From Maratus speciosus (lineage: Eukaryota; Arthropoda; Arachnida; Araneae; Salticidae), in the NCBI GenBank assembly GCA_963932465.1, contig OZ010792.1, positions 190,615,556-190,679,555 of the forward strand: DNA of 64,000 nt. Reading direction: 5' to 3'. This document shows, in pieces, positions 47,905 to 59,869 of the stretch (positions within the stretch are counted from its first letter, which is position 1; each line of letters begins with the position of its first letter). The notes beneath the pieces were generated by a model that saw only the letters and a list, made by a program, of their open reading frames with translations, was not told where the DNA came from and ran no database searches. The position numbers and the translations under genes were made by a program.

Positions 47905-49760
47905 CATTTTGTCTCTTATTCGGAAAAAAAGAAAAAACTAACGCTTTTCACCGCTTTGAAAGAATCTCTTGTGACTAGAGGTCTATTTCGCAAATATTAA
48001 GAAAATTACTGCATACAAAAATATTAAAATGGGTAGTATTATAGAGAAATGTTTGATAAAAACGTTGAAGTAGACAGTTTTTAAATCGAAGAATTATTTT
48101 AAGAGATATTTAATGTTAAATCTGGATAAAATTGTCTCATTAAAAAAGTCTCATAGGAAAAAAAATATACATGGGAATTTAATCATTTTTATTCAATTTA
48201 ATCATTCAATAGAAACTCGAAGTTTGCAGAGTGCATTTATTATTTTTAACTTGCCTAATTTTTTGACGGTTTATTTCAATTTTAAATTAAAATTTTCAGA
48301 ATTTCCAGAGATATTTTTTACATATTTTAGAAAAGGTTATTTTAAATTGTTGCCAATTGTTAAAACAGCGCAAAGAATAATATATCCTTTAAATTAAAAA
48401 TTTATTCACACGTGACTATTATAAACAGAAAAAAATCCTTTTAAATTAGAATTAAATGATAACGTGTTAAAAGCAGGAAAATATTAAACATTACGTCATA
48501 AAAATTGTTTTTACACATGCTTACTTAAAATGAAAGAAAATTATAAAATAATCAATTATTTTCAAATTAGAATTAAATGATTACGCATTAAAAGCAGGAA
48601 AACATTGAAAATTACGTCATAAAAATTATATTTACACGTGAATATTAAAAGAAAAAGAAAATTTTTAAATAATAAATTCATTGATATGTGTTAAAAGTCG
48701 TAAATGGAGGAAATTACGTCATATTGGCCAAAGTGGCCAAATAATAATATTGCAAAACAGTTTAAATTAAAAAATATATTTATATGAGAGATTTATTTCA
48801 AATTTCGAGATGATATTTTTAACTATAGTTGCCAATTTTAAGGTAGCGCAAATAATAATATTATCTTTCTAATAATAAAAATATTTTCAGTTGAATGTTA
48901 CAAGAGAAAGGAAAGTTTGGTGAAAATTATGTCAGATTTAAAACGTTACATTTAAAATCTCTTATTTAAAATCATTTTCTTATAGCGTTGTTAAAAAATA
49001 CCATAAAGCAAACACTCTGTTGACTTAGTTCCTTTTATATTTGGTAATTTTCAAATGTTTAACTAATCTTATTTAATCAAGCACGGAAACCACAACTAAC
49101 ATCAGCTGATTCGGTCTTGAAATCCCTCAGTAAAAGGGAAACCCGTTTACAGTAAGATCGCCATTGATTTTTTAATTATACAGAGCAGCCTCGATTATCC
49201 GAGCTAATTGGGACTGTTACTAAATCGGAATCTCGGTTTATAGAAACTGTGTGTAAAAACTCGCCGTGCTTGCGAATTTAACATCTCTTTTAAAAAAATA
49301 TATAGAACGTTTTTTAAATAATAAAAATAAATATATGTAAGCTGTTTTGTAATTATAATATATGTAAGCTGTTTTGTAATTTGTTAAGCTGTTTCACAGC
49401 TTAACAAATTTAAAAAGAAAATCAACTACCAGTAGTAAATTTTAAAATGCAAATTGAAAAATTTACGAAAGTTCACACAGCCACTGGAAACAAAGCATTG
49501 TTCGCTATTGACTTCTCAGGGTCCAGTGTTTCTTTGGAGTTGAGTGCTTTTGGGGGCAGAAGGCCTGTATAGCACGGACAGTGAGCTAAAGAGTGTGGTT
49601 ATTTTTAAGGCTCATTCAAAAGGAAAAAAAAATCAGACTTTGTTATAGGCTCGGTTAACAGAAACCTCGATTAATCGAAGCTCGGTTAATCCAGGTTCTA
49701 CTATAATTCAATCTTCCGTAATCTTTTTAAAGCAGATCAAATTAATGGACTTTAGCACAA
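47905..49760 (+). mobile_element. Helitron-like family, third copy with nested pogo-like element
   Basis: Starts at or within a few bases of the right target duplication of the large hAT-like element. Shares TCTCTTATTC, GTTTGATAAAAACGTTGAAG, TTCACACGTGACTATTATAA and AATTACGTCATA blocks with 15520-16955. An internal stretch of about 140 bp (AAATTAGAATTAAATGAT to AATTACGTCATAAAAATT) is duplicated at about 48444-48515 and 48570-48635. The copy is split at 49181 by a pogo-like insertion and ends near 49760 without the GC-rich terminus. Confidence 0.75.
49181..49703. mobile_element. pogo/Tigger-like element, copy 3
   Basis: The left tip CAGAGCAGCCTCGATTATCC and the right tip (complement) TAGTAGAACCTGGATTAACC are diverged CAGTAGAACCTCGATTATCC ends. 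Removing 49181-49703 and one TA restores TTAATTATAATTCAATC, matching the uninterrupted site in the 15520 copy (AATTATAATTCAATC), so TA duplication is directly demonstrated. The 523 bp interior has a local palindrome (TTAAGCTGTTTCACAGCTTAA) and no transposase. Confidence 0.85.
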
Positions 49761-50003
49761 AGTCACATAGCTGATAACTGCCATGCTTGTTGGCCACCTT
49801 TTTTTCAAAAAGTTTGCTTCACCTTATTCAATTAATGAGATATCTCCGATAAAATAAGTCACATTTTCCCGTTCTAAAATACTGGTATCCAAAAATCGTA
49901 CCATGTAACTGACACTACAAGTACTCATGGAACTAGACTATTTTAAGTCTGATTTTTATTATAGACTATATAAAATTATTAAAAATATATATTATGATAG
50001 GAA

Positions 50004-50030
50004 CTAGCGGGCTTCGTCCGCTATTTACGT
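50004..50030 (-). mobile_element. Helitron-type 3' end (reverse)
   Basis: The reverse strand reads AGCGGACGAAGCCCGCTAG followed by T: a short hairpin then CTAG, a common Helitron terminus. Confidence 0.55.
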
Positions 50031-50206
50031 TACGGATATAAAAATCATGGTTTTTTTTTTAGGGAAAAAGAAATAAAAACCTATTTGACGATAGGTTTAT
50101 AAAGACACATTTTGTATTTGTTATATTTCCGGGGATGAGGAGGGGGGGGACTATTTTGATTAAATATCGCAATTAGTCCACATGGCAGATATAATTATGA
50201 TAGACA

Positions 50207-50240
50207 CTAGCGGGCTTCGCCCCTCTATGGCGCCTTATGG
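50207..50240 (-). mobile_element. Helitron-type 3' end (reverse), second copy
   Basis: The reverse strand reads AGAGGGGCGAAGCCCGCTAG followed by T; GGGC-GAA-GCCC forms the hairpin. It shares an ATTATGATAG flank with the end at 50004. The element body would run toward higher coordinates; its 5' end was not found. Confidence 0.6.
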
Positions 50241-50836
50241 GTCCAGCTTCCATAACTCAGAAACCACCTTTCGGACATCAATGCAACAGATTCCAAACGT
50301 TATAATTAACTTAATAATCACCCTATATAGCATTAAAGTAAATTTATGAGTACTGCATACTATTTTTTTATCCTAATTTCTGAAAAGAAAAAATTATTTC
50401 GGTTCCATTCTTAGGTACTGGTCTGAAAATTTTTGAAAAAGGGGGGAAGGAGGGGACATGAGACTGCTGTTTGTGAAACAACACAACGGGGTCTGGCTTA
50501 TTCAACTTGGTTTTTGGTGACTTCAATTGGAAGGTGGTTTGTTTAAAAGAATGCGTTCCCTGCCCCATGAAAATTGGAACTATTGGTGCACCATCTATGT
50601 AAGGATTTAATAATTATAAATTAACATTTTGGATTTATTAATTTAAGGACAAAGTGTTTTTAAAGGAATATCAAATGAAACCCTCTGCGCGATCAGCGAT
50701 TATACTTACCCACTTGTTTTTATATACAAACTGCTATAAGGAAAATTGTAATAAAATAGTAAAAATTAAATCTGCATTAAATTCCATAAGTATCTTTTTT
50801 TAAATAATTTTATCACTAACCTCAAAAAAGTAATGG

Positions 50837-51972
50837 TATCAATGCAAAAACCCTTGACGGGTTAAAAGTTTCTGACGCAGCAATTTATCTTATGCTCTAA
50901 GAATTTTAAATATGGAACTTAAAAATACTGATATCAAATTTTGAGTGACGTTATGCTATTTCTTAAAAAATATATTTGTATTTATTTCATCATTTTATTT
51001 TTGTTTTATTTATAATCGCATGTGCAAAAGTTATGTTCAACATGAAAAGCTGCATAAAATTGTATTCGCTGTTGCTTTATCATTTACATCTCTCATAAAT
51101 TCAAAATATGAGTTTTAAAAGATATGATATAAAATTTAAGTGACGCCTTGATGTGACTTTAAAAGGTTTGTTTTAAAATTCAATTTAAATTATTTTTGAC
51201 TTGGTTAAAATATTTTTTACATCTACACAATACTTTTAATTTTCCAATTCACTGTTAAATATATCACTTTCATTGAATCTATACTATGCATTGAAATGTA
51301 TTTATTTCAATAAATTGATTTATCTTTTGTGTCACGCTATTCAAAATTGTGAGTAAGATTTATGTAAATGGTTTCTTTGCGTCAAACTATCCTTTTTCAT
51401 ACATTTCATGTAGTTTGGACACAATGACGCAAAGAAACCATTTACATAAATCTTACTCACAATTTTGAATAGCGTGACACAAAAGATAAATCATTTTATT
51501 GAAATAAATACATTTCAATGCATAGTATAGATTCAATGAAAGTGATATATTTAACAGTGAATTGGAAAATTAAAAGTATTGTGTAGATGTAAAAAATATT
51601 TTAACCAAGTCAAAAATAATTTAAATTGAATTTTAAAACAAACCTTTTAAAGTCACATCAAGGCGTCACTTAAATTTTATATCATATCTTTTAAAACTCA
51701 TATTTTGAATTTATGAGAGATGTAAATGATAAAGCAACAGCGAATAAAATTTTATGCAGCTTTTCATGTTGAACATAACTTTTGCACATGCGATTATAAA
51801 TAAAACAAAAATAAAATGATGAAATAAATACAAATATATTTTTTAAGAAATAGCATAACGTCACTCAAAATTTGATATCAGTATTTTTAAGTTCCATATT
51901 TAAAATTCTTAGAGCATAAGATAAATTGCTGCGTCAGAAACTTTTAACCCGTCAAGGGTTTTTGCATTGATA
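50837..51972. mobile_element. Near-perfect 1.1 kb palindrome (548 bp arms, 40 bp spacer)
   Basis: Base 50837 pairs with 51972 and 51384 with 51425. Both pairs sum to the same value, so the arms have no net indel. Only a few mismatches were seen (for example near 51063/51746 and 51314/51495). The outer tip is TATCAATGCAAAAACCC with a small subterminal palindrome AACCCTTGACGGGTT. TA lies at both outer edges, consistent with a TA-target fold-back transposon whose element would be 50839-51970. No frame longer than about 60 codons. A transcript would be a 548 bp RNA hairpin. Confidence 0.93.
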
Positions 51973-52093
51973 AATATTAGTAATAGCAACCTCTAATTCT
52001 TTGAACTCTTCAGATTTATTTGTTGTAGCTACCTTAATGCCAATATTCTTAATACACATTTGCTATTTGAGGTTTCAAACAAAAACAGCTTTA

Positions 52094-52839
52094 AGGGGTC
52101 TCAGGACTCTTAAAATTTGAAAAAAGGAAAATAAAGAACATTTTCAACATTTAATATCTTAAAATGTATATAGTTTTAAAACACAATATTTATTGGGATG
52201 AAAGATATAAGTATGTTCTTATATTTCGTTTATTTAAAAAAATTACAGACTACAGAATTAGTATTTATAGGGAGCTCCAAACCGTCAGACATTTGTCGAG
52301 CAGAAAATTGGTTTAACAGCTTACGCGCGCGATTACAAAAGAAATTTTGCAACTAGAATGAAATGTTTTGTGCCTAATTAAACTTCAGATTATGATAATT
52401 ACACTGAACTTAAATAAATATTTATTTCAAGCATTTTTATATTTTTAATACAAAGTTGTATTTAGCTAATACAAAATGTTGAAAATTACAACACGATAAT
52501 CAACTAATTTTTTTTTAACGACAAAAAGGAAATTTTAGGTTGAGTTTATACAGACTAACTTGAAACATATGTTTTGAAAATATCATGAATAAATATTCAG
52601 AAGTTTTTGAGATTTCGTGCGTTTTATGTTCAAAAACGTCATTTGGAGAAAAATGATTGAAAGTTTCGAAAACGCTGCATCAGCTAATGAGCGGGTGTAA
52701 CTCTAAAAGTCATAACTTCTGTTGTTATTAGAATTTCAAGGAAACAATTATATGAAAATGTTCAAAATAGGTCGGAGTTTTACACCTAAACAATTTAAAA
52801 TTTCGAAAATTTTGGAGCCTTAAGAGTCCTGAGACACTT
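52094..52839. mobile_element. MITE with AGGGGTCTCAGGACTC tips, TA-flanked
   Basis: The left tip AGGGGTCTCAGGACTCTTAA pairs with the right tip TTAAGAGTCCTGAGACACTT, with TA outside both. The interior is AT-rich with no protein. Confidence 0.72.
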
Positions 52840-52841
52840 TA

Positions 52842-53830
52842 GGTACACTTCTAATAAACATACAAAAAAAACTATTTTGAATAGTTTTTTGCGCAGTCTT
52901 TCAAATAAAAGAGTAATTTAAAAAAAAAAAAGAATTGTGATTTTGTTTCACAAAATTTGCTACTTAAACATGCACAGTTTTATACCTTAATGGGACTACA
53001 GATAAACGAGGATTTACTGTACCTTTTTGTTAAATAACGAACCTACTTCTTTTAAGCCATCACTTTTTTCTAAGCATAAAATTGTAAGTTATGCCATTAG
53101 CTGATTTATGAATGGCGTGAAACTGAAATTGAAACGTACATTGAATGCACTTTTCTTGGATTTTTTTTTTTTTCAAAGATTGTTAATCGAGTAAGTGTTT
53201 AGAGAAAAAGTATTTATTTTATTTTTAACTTTTTTCACGCATTCTTTAGGTATAATTCAGTAGGATATAAATCATTTCCCAGTTCTGTAAATCATGGAAA
53301 ATACTTTTGATTTATGACACGAAGCCATTAAACTATCATCACGCACGCTATACCTAACAAGTAACAAAAGATTCTATTTCTAGTTATTCAAAGAGATATT
53401 AAGTTTGGTTTATGTACATTTGGTTAATGGATTGTGATTACTTAAAAAAGTAAAATTTAATTATTTTAAGAAATCGAATAATGATATTTTTGAATGACAG
53501 AATTTTAATTTTTGGTGCTTTTTGAAAAACGATTATAGCTTTTTCTATAAGAAGCATTGTGAAATTTGAAAAATATATTTTAAACAAAAAGCCAGTTGTT
53601 ATCCTTAAAATTAAAATATTTAAAAAAAGTATTGATCTGTATTTTATCATTGATAGTAATTAAAATAGTATTTAATGAAAACAAAATATCATACTAGAGC
53701 TTTTAAAAAGTTATACGTGTATTCTACTTTAGATGAAAAAAACTATAATTAAAAAGAAATCAATTTCAATACCTATTTTTTTAAACTCATGAATTTCCTG
53801 GAATTAGAAATTCTAACGCTCGACGTCATT
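52842..53830. other. AT-rich sequence, no feature seen
   Basis: No gene or repeat recognised. Short reverse-strand frames have AT-driven Lys/Ile/Phe composition. Confidence 0.45.
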
Positions 53831-53832
53831 TA

Positions 53833-55123
53833 GGGGAGATGGGGTATGAATGGGATATTTTTGGAAACATAATTATTTTTAATTTGTTTCAAAGTTATTA
53901 TCAATATTATATATCACATTTCATACATTCAGTATTTGACTACATCTATGCACAATATTTCGCCTAGATTATTATTATATAGTAAAATATTATAAAATAA
54001 AAAAAAGTAACTCTCTGTCCCAATAATCCCTATAGTAGGGATGAATAGGACACTAATAGGGATAGATGGGACACAAATATCCTTCTCCCTATGTACAATG
54101 TTAAATTATTAAAATTTATAATTATAAAGTTATATGTAATTATATGATCTCATATTATGGATATTATATCTGAGCGTTGCTAATAGTTCTTTTACTGCTG
54201 TTTTAGGTTGTAATGCAAACTTCGACTGTATATCTGTTCCCTTTTCCCACTTACGAGATGTTTTAGATATGAATGAAAGTAAAAAATATGTTTGAAATTC
54301 GGCACAGCTTATATTTTTCATTCACAACTTATTAATTAATATTAATTAAATGTATTTTAGATATCATGCACAAATGAAATTATGTTAGGAGAAGTATGAA
54401 TGGGGATTTACTATTTAAACTCAGGTTCCAAATTCAATATAATTTACTCTATTTGATCAATAAACATACACTACTTTTGACACTTTTATCTATTTTGATA
54501 AAGTTTCAATGGAAATTTTTTTATCAGCTATTTAATCTTTATTACAATACAATATTTAAGATTCAATATAATTTTAATAATAAACAACCTATATAATACG
54601 AGTACTGTTTAAATCTAATATTTAACACAAATCATTAACTTATAAACCTATATAACATTTTTTAGTTAATAAATAAATGTTTCAACATCTCTAGGGATGA
54701 ATGAAACTGCCCGATTCATCCTCATTTGAAATGTCCCAATCATCCCTATGATGCATAGATTCATTTGTTCGCCATTTTGTATCAGAAATTAATTTTTCAC
54801 ATTGGTTATTGTTGATTCACTTTAATTACCAATATTGAACATTCAAATAAATAACTGCAATATATCTTATTTGTTTATATTGTATAAAATATTTGACAGC
54901 TTCAAATTAAAAAAGAAGATACTTTTTAAGCAGAGTTTCGGAAAATGCAACTTTGCAAAAAAAATGAAAACAGCCATGCGATTTTGCTTTTGGTTATAAA
55001 GCACACTATGGTAATGCCATAAATGAGAATAGAAATGAACTAAAAAAAAAAAAAAAACGTTCATTGCCTAAAATATTGAGAATGTCCAATCCATCTCTTG
55101 TCCCATTCATCCCTCAGCTCCTC
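53833..55123. mobile_element. TA-flanked TIR element with GGGATGAATGGGAC motifs
   Basis: The left tip GGGGAGATGGGGTATGAATG and the right tip (complement) GAGGAGCTGAGGGATGAATG are similar, with TA outside. GGGATGAATAGGACA, GGGATAGATGGGACAC and ATGTCCCAATCATCC variants recur at 54000-54080 and 54690-54750, so the tip motif is scattered through the interior in both orientations. No transposase. Confidence 0.65.
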
Positions 55124-55125
55124 TA

Positions 55126-55544
55126 CTTGAAATTTATACCTTTTCACTTATTAAAATAATTGAAATCTTAGTATCTGTTAAATGAAATATGAATAGTATC
55201 CACTATTTTAAATTTGTAAGTCATTTCAGGCTAAAAAGTAGAAAAAAAAGAAGTAAATGTCGTCATTTTAGCTTTAATGCATACTCAATCATATATCATA
55301 TTGTAGTGGGTTGATTAGACGATATCTCAACAACCTTTGGTTGTGATAAAAAAGTATTTACAATCTGAATATCTAAGCGAATTTTAACATCTTATTTGTT
55401 TAAGACAGATACATTTATCTTTCCCCTTTTTCATTAGGAAAAAATAAATAAAATACAATGATTGTTGATAAAGTTTAATAAAAATATGTAATATATATAC
55501 ATAAAAAAATTAAATCGCATTTAAAAACTTTCAATTTTTCCCAG
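55126..55544. other. AT-rich sequence, no feature seen
   Basis: No gene or repeat recognised. Confidence 0.45.
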
Positions 55545-55546
55545 TA

Positions 55547-56345
55547 CAGTAGAACCCTGCTAATCCGAACTAATTGGGACCGGTGCCTGTTCGGATTATA
55601 AAAAAATTGGATTATCCGAAATTCCGATAAAAATAGAAAACAAAAAAGATAAATGCTAAAACAATGCAAGTTATGACTACTCAGTACAATAAACATCCTC
55701 TAATCCGGCATTCTAAGATCTGGCATGTTGGACAATTCGGTAATAGTATTTCTTGTTTAATCACTCCTAATATTTATAATAATCCAATGGAACTTCAGAA
55801 TGAGGAATTACGTAACAACCCATTACAAACGATTCAAAATCTCGAATCTATAAATAGCTTTGTCACCATGTCGATGGGGAAGGAAGAAAAAAACATTTCT
55901 GTAGATAATTTGTTAAATCAAACTGTTGAAAGAAAAAAAAATTATCATCTGACTTAAATACTTTTTGTATTTAAAAAAAATAATTTTATTGTGACTGGCA
56001 AACAAACTGGTATTGGAGATTTTTTGAAGATGGCATCTACGAGTAGGCCTACACTGCACGTTTTCATTTTATATTCGTGTACATATGTTGTACTTTTACG
56101 TTGTTGAGTCTTTTTTTTTATTCCATTTAAGCTGTTTAAAGAATAAAATGTATAATTTACTGCCATTTTTTTTTGGTTTAATACTAACTTCTACACGTTT
56201 TTCCCGACATTCGTCTTTTAATCTGTAAAATTTTCTAAGTTAATATTTTTAGTTAATCTGTTCAAGTACAATTTTCGAAAATAAAATCGGTTCGGATTAA
56301 CCGGAATTTCTGATTAGTGGGGTTTCGACTAGTGGGGTTCTACTG
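55547..56345. mobile_element. pogo/Tigger-like element, copy 4 (799 bp)
   Basis: The left tip CAGTAGAACCCTGCTAATCC and the right tip (complement) CAGTAGAACCCCACTAGTCG are flanked by TA. A further TIR-like motif (CAGTACAATAAACATCCTCT, then AATCCGGCATT) at 55682 suggests a subterminal duplication or nested relative. A 97-codon frame at 55664-55957 lies inside. I see no helix-turn-helix or DDE motif in it, so it is not called a transposase, though it could be a remnant. Confidence 0.8.
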
Positions 56346-56347
56346 TA

Positions 56348-57796
56348 TTTATTTGCATGAAAATTACATACGCCATTATTAATAATTAATAATTAAGTCC
56401 AAACGTTTTCCATGGGAACTGGTAGAAAGCTTTAGATTTAGAACAACCATTATACACCAACATTACTGAATTAGTATGCTATGGTCATTAGAGAATTTGT
56501 TTCTATATCATTTCAATATATTGATTTAAATAGAGACCTACCAATACATACCATACCGATCATTATAAATATGAAATTAGGGAAATATCTTAGAATTTAA
56601 TATGGTGTTAAATGACCATTCAAAAAGAAAAAATATAATTCATCTTTTTAACAGATTTAAATGAAAAATATTTTAATAGCATAATCCCAATTCTATTCAT
56701 TTCAATCGTATTCACTCTCTAAGCCGTTCATTACTATGTTATATTTAAACAAAATTTAAAATCTCTTTCTTCGTTGACAGATTTTGGTTTAGCGCCAATC
56801 AACTTTGTTTTATAATAAATCTGATCTGATAATCAATCTTCCTTAATCACTAATCCATATAGATAGACTATATATTTGTCAATATGGTTAATTAAAATCT
56901 TCAGCTGTATTCACATCCATATTTTACGTCATTATAACCATGATGGAAACGCTTGAATGTAGACAGAAATACGGAAGATTATTTTTAAAAAAGAGAGAAA
57001 AAGTAAGAGAACGTTTTTTAATTTATTTTGGATAATCAGTATTGCGAATTGTTGCAATTTTTTTGTGAATAGCTAATTTTTACTATCATAGCAAACGCCT
57101 CTTTTTCAAATATATATATATATTACAAATTTCATACTTGAAAATTTTTTATAAAGACTTACGAGTTCACTAAGTTTAACTACAGATTTCAAACAAATTT
57201 CATTTAAAAGTATATTTTTTCAATATTCTAGTACGTGAAAATTGAAATGATGCTATGTTTAGAAATGAGATAAAAGCAGTTAAAGTGAAAGGCCTAGCAC
57301 CACTCTTTGCCCCATCATTATACATTTTTCAAATCAAGTATTGGTTTTTTGGTAGTCATCCAAAGTTAACAACTATTTTTGAGGATAGCAGAAAAGTCCG
57401 TATTGAAAGAATAAAGACTTCGTCACTAAATGAATAAATAAATAAATAAGCAAAACGAGAAACACAAAAACATGCAATATCTAAACATATTGAAGTAAAA
57501 GGATTCATAATCTAAGTGGATGATAAATTATGTCATATGTAGAACCCGATTCCTGTAGCTTTTTATAAAAGGCTTTGCTCCGTTGACTACTTTTGTTTGA
57601 TGAGAGAAAGCAAAAGAACTTCTCTGCTATGTTATTATTGAAAAGTTGGCCTGCAGCATTATTGAATAGTGCTAACTTACTATAAATCTGTCTACTGTTT
57701 ATTTTTTTATTCCATGTGTCTAATTAAAGGTATACCGTTGCGTACAAATTCATTGTAATGAATTGAAATACCGTGGTTAGTTTTTTTCACTATTTA
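56348..57796. other. AT-rich sequence up to the Copia insertion
   Basis: No gene recognised. A short TA microsatellite lies at 57111-57123. The last five bases (57792-57796, ATTTA) are the left target duplication of the Copia element. Confidence 0.45.
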
Positions 57797-58592
57797 TGTT
57801 GGAAAACGTCTCAGCGTCAGTGGTTTTATGTCCAACACCGCCTCGCCTGTGAAATGACAATTTATCTGTGACATTTGCAATACGCCTTCATTTAGTTGTG
57901 AAATGTGTTCCAAGATGGCGACACTTCCCTGAGCGAAGTTCTCGTAAGATCACGGACTAATGGACAATTGTGTCAGAGACTTATGTTTCGAAAAGGCGAC
58001 GATAGATCGCAGCACCAGAGAACTTTTCTGACAATATAGACTATTTTAATTAGAACTGAATTGCTTGTTAAGCAGTTTTCTTTGTTTTCAGGACTATTTT
58101 ACAGTGCCACAACTCTTGTGTGCCCCTTTTATTCCTTCACTTGAAGGGCCGATTTTGTCAGGCCAAGACGCACGTTTTTTTTTTTTTGTGCGTCAACCCT
58201 TTGTTCAATGGAAGACTTACATCTCCTTCTGGATTTTCGATGTCATATTACTCTTCTCTTATTAATATTTACTCTTTTTACTTTATATTTTAGTGTGTGA
58301 GTGTGCATCCATGTAACCCAGAATTCGTCGTGCATTAAATAGTTTTTCTCTACATCTGGATTCTTCGAAGATGATATTATTCACACTTTGCCACATCTAT
58401 TTTTAAATACAAATTACAGGTTACTTACGTAAGAAGGAAACCAGCGTACGTCTGTTTTACCAGAAAGGTAAGAAAATAGATTTTCTATCTTTCATTATTG
58501 ATATAAAAATTTATTACAATTATTTTATATTCAAAACATGGTCCTTAGCTTAATGCTTATACAGAACTCACTCCCTTCAAAATATTCCATCA
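57797..58592 (+). repeat. Copia 5' LTR (796 bp)
   Basis: Supplies promoter and start of the genomic RNA. A CAAGATGGCG motif at 57911-57920 resembles a YY1-type site (AANATGGCG). A variable T-run lies near 58171. Differences from the 3' LTR are scattered substitutions plus the T-run length. A 66-codon frame within the LTR is not a gene. Confidence 0.95.
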
Positions 58593-58605
58593 GATCATGA
58601 GTCTG
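58590..58605 (+). other. Copia primer-binding site (probable)
   Basis: Across and just after the LTR end the sequence TCAGATCATGAGTC is complementary to a tRNA anticodon arm of the form GACTCATGATCTGA, which has a CAT anticodon loop. Copia elements are known to prime from an internal half of initiator tRNA-Met, so an internal tRNA-Met-type primer is plausible. The tRNA was not available in this window to confirm pairing. Confidence 0.45.
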
Positions 58606-59046
58606 ATCATAAGGGGAAAATAAATAAATAAATAAATGAAAAACCCAGTAATAAACATTATTTATTTGATTGTGATAAAAGGAAAAAAGATGCACATCTA
58701 AAATACGAGATATGCAATGATGCTTATTGAAATAATTCATATATAAAAAAAAAATTGAAAATTGATACTGTTTTTTGAAAAATCTATAGTGTTTATAAAT
58801 ATTGAAACTGAATTATACGATATATATAAAAGATATAATTGTGAACATATAATTGATTATCATGAATATACTGAATATATGATTCATTAGTGTGAAAAAT
58901 ATCCTTATTTTATTTACATACACTTTATATATAGTCAAAGAAATTAAATTAAGTAAGTTATAAAAAAAAACTTCTTATATAAAACTGAACTATTTTAGTG
59001 AAATATATTTGTTATTAAAGGATATACAACACTTGTATAACACACA

Positions 59047-59869
59047 ATGTCTGTTTTAAAAGAAATTACGGCACTAGAAAAATTGAATGATAATAATTAT
59101 AGTCACTGGAGCTTCAAATTAGAAAATTTGTTAATTAAAGACGATTTAATGAAATATGTGACAGAATCTCCACCTGCCGCACCCGATGATAATTATACTA
59201 AAAACGCGGCTAAGGCGAAAGCCATAATTTGTTTATGCATTGAAAATACACAGATAGTGCATATTAGAAACTTGACATCTCCCAAAGACATATGGGAATG
59301 ATTAAAAAGTGTTCACCAAAGGGCGAATTTATCATCCAAATTATTCCTTTTGAGGAAGCTATATTCGCAAAGGCTCAACGAGGGCGGAGACTCAAATACA
59401 CATAAACAATATACTGACTATCCGCGACAAACTCGCTGCTATCGGAGAGTTAATAAACGACTCTCACATTGTGGCTCTTATGCTTTGCAGCTTGCCTCAG
59501 TCATACGCTCCTCTTATAACGAGTATGGAGGCTAGAGACGAAAAGGAGCTAGATCTCGAATTCGTCAAAAATAAATTAATAGACGAATTTTCGCACAGAT
59601 TAGAAAATAAAAACACTAACACGCGTCCAAGGGACACCGCGTATAAAATAGTAAATAAAGGCAACAAAAAGCATTGCAATTTTTGTCAACGAGATCGCCA
59701 CGTTCTTTCAGAATGTTTCAAATTAAAAAATAAACAGAAAAATAACTACCAAAGAAATGAAAATTATAACAGTAATAAATTTAACGACCATGCCAACTTT
59801 AAAGCCAATTCGGTAAACCCCAAAAATCAACATAATGGTAGTAAAACCAACTCCTCGAATCAAATATAG
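59047..59869 (+). pseudogene. gag: Copia gag (stop and frameshift)
   Basis: The capsid-like protein packages the element RNA. From ATG at 59047 the frame gives LEKLNDNNYSHWSFKLENLL, the typical Copia Gag N terminus. It hits TGA at 59299-59301, right after PKDIWE. The family-like sequence continues for about 30 codons in the same frame, shifts by one near 59393, then reads through ALMLCSLPQSYAPLITSM to a CCHC zinc knuckle (C-x2-C-x4-H-x4-C, 59675-59716) and a Lys/Asn-rich tail ending at TAG 59867. A second, compensating shift leads back to the protease frame near 59860. The start was chosen because it is the first ATG giving the conserved N terminus. Confidence 0.9.

Larger units (their letters stand above)
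49761..50836. other. Intervening sequence with two Helitron-type ends
   Basis: Apart from the two ends at 50004 and 50207, no gene was recognised. A G-rich tract lies near 50137-50150 and 50443-50458. Confidence 0.4.

Noticed and set aside
55664..55957. 97-codon frame in a pogo-like element as a transposase
   Set aside because: No helix-turn-helix or DDE signature could be recognised.
58065..58265. Open frame inside the LTR, repeated at 63305
   Set aside because: LTR sequence with no known product; present simply because both LTRs are alike.
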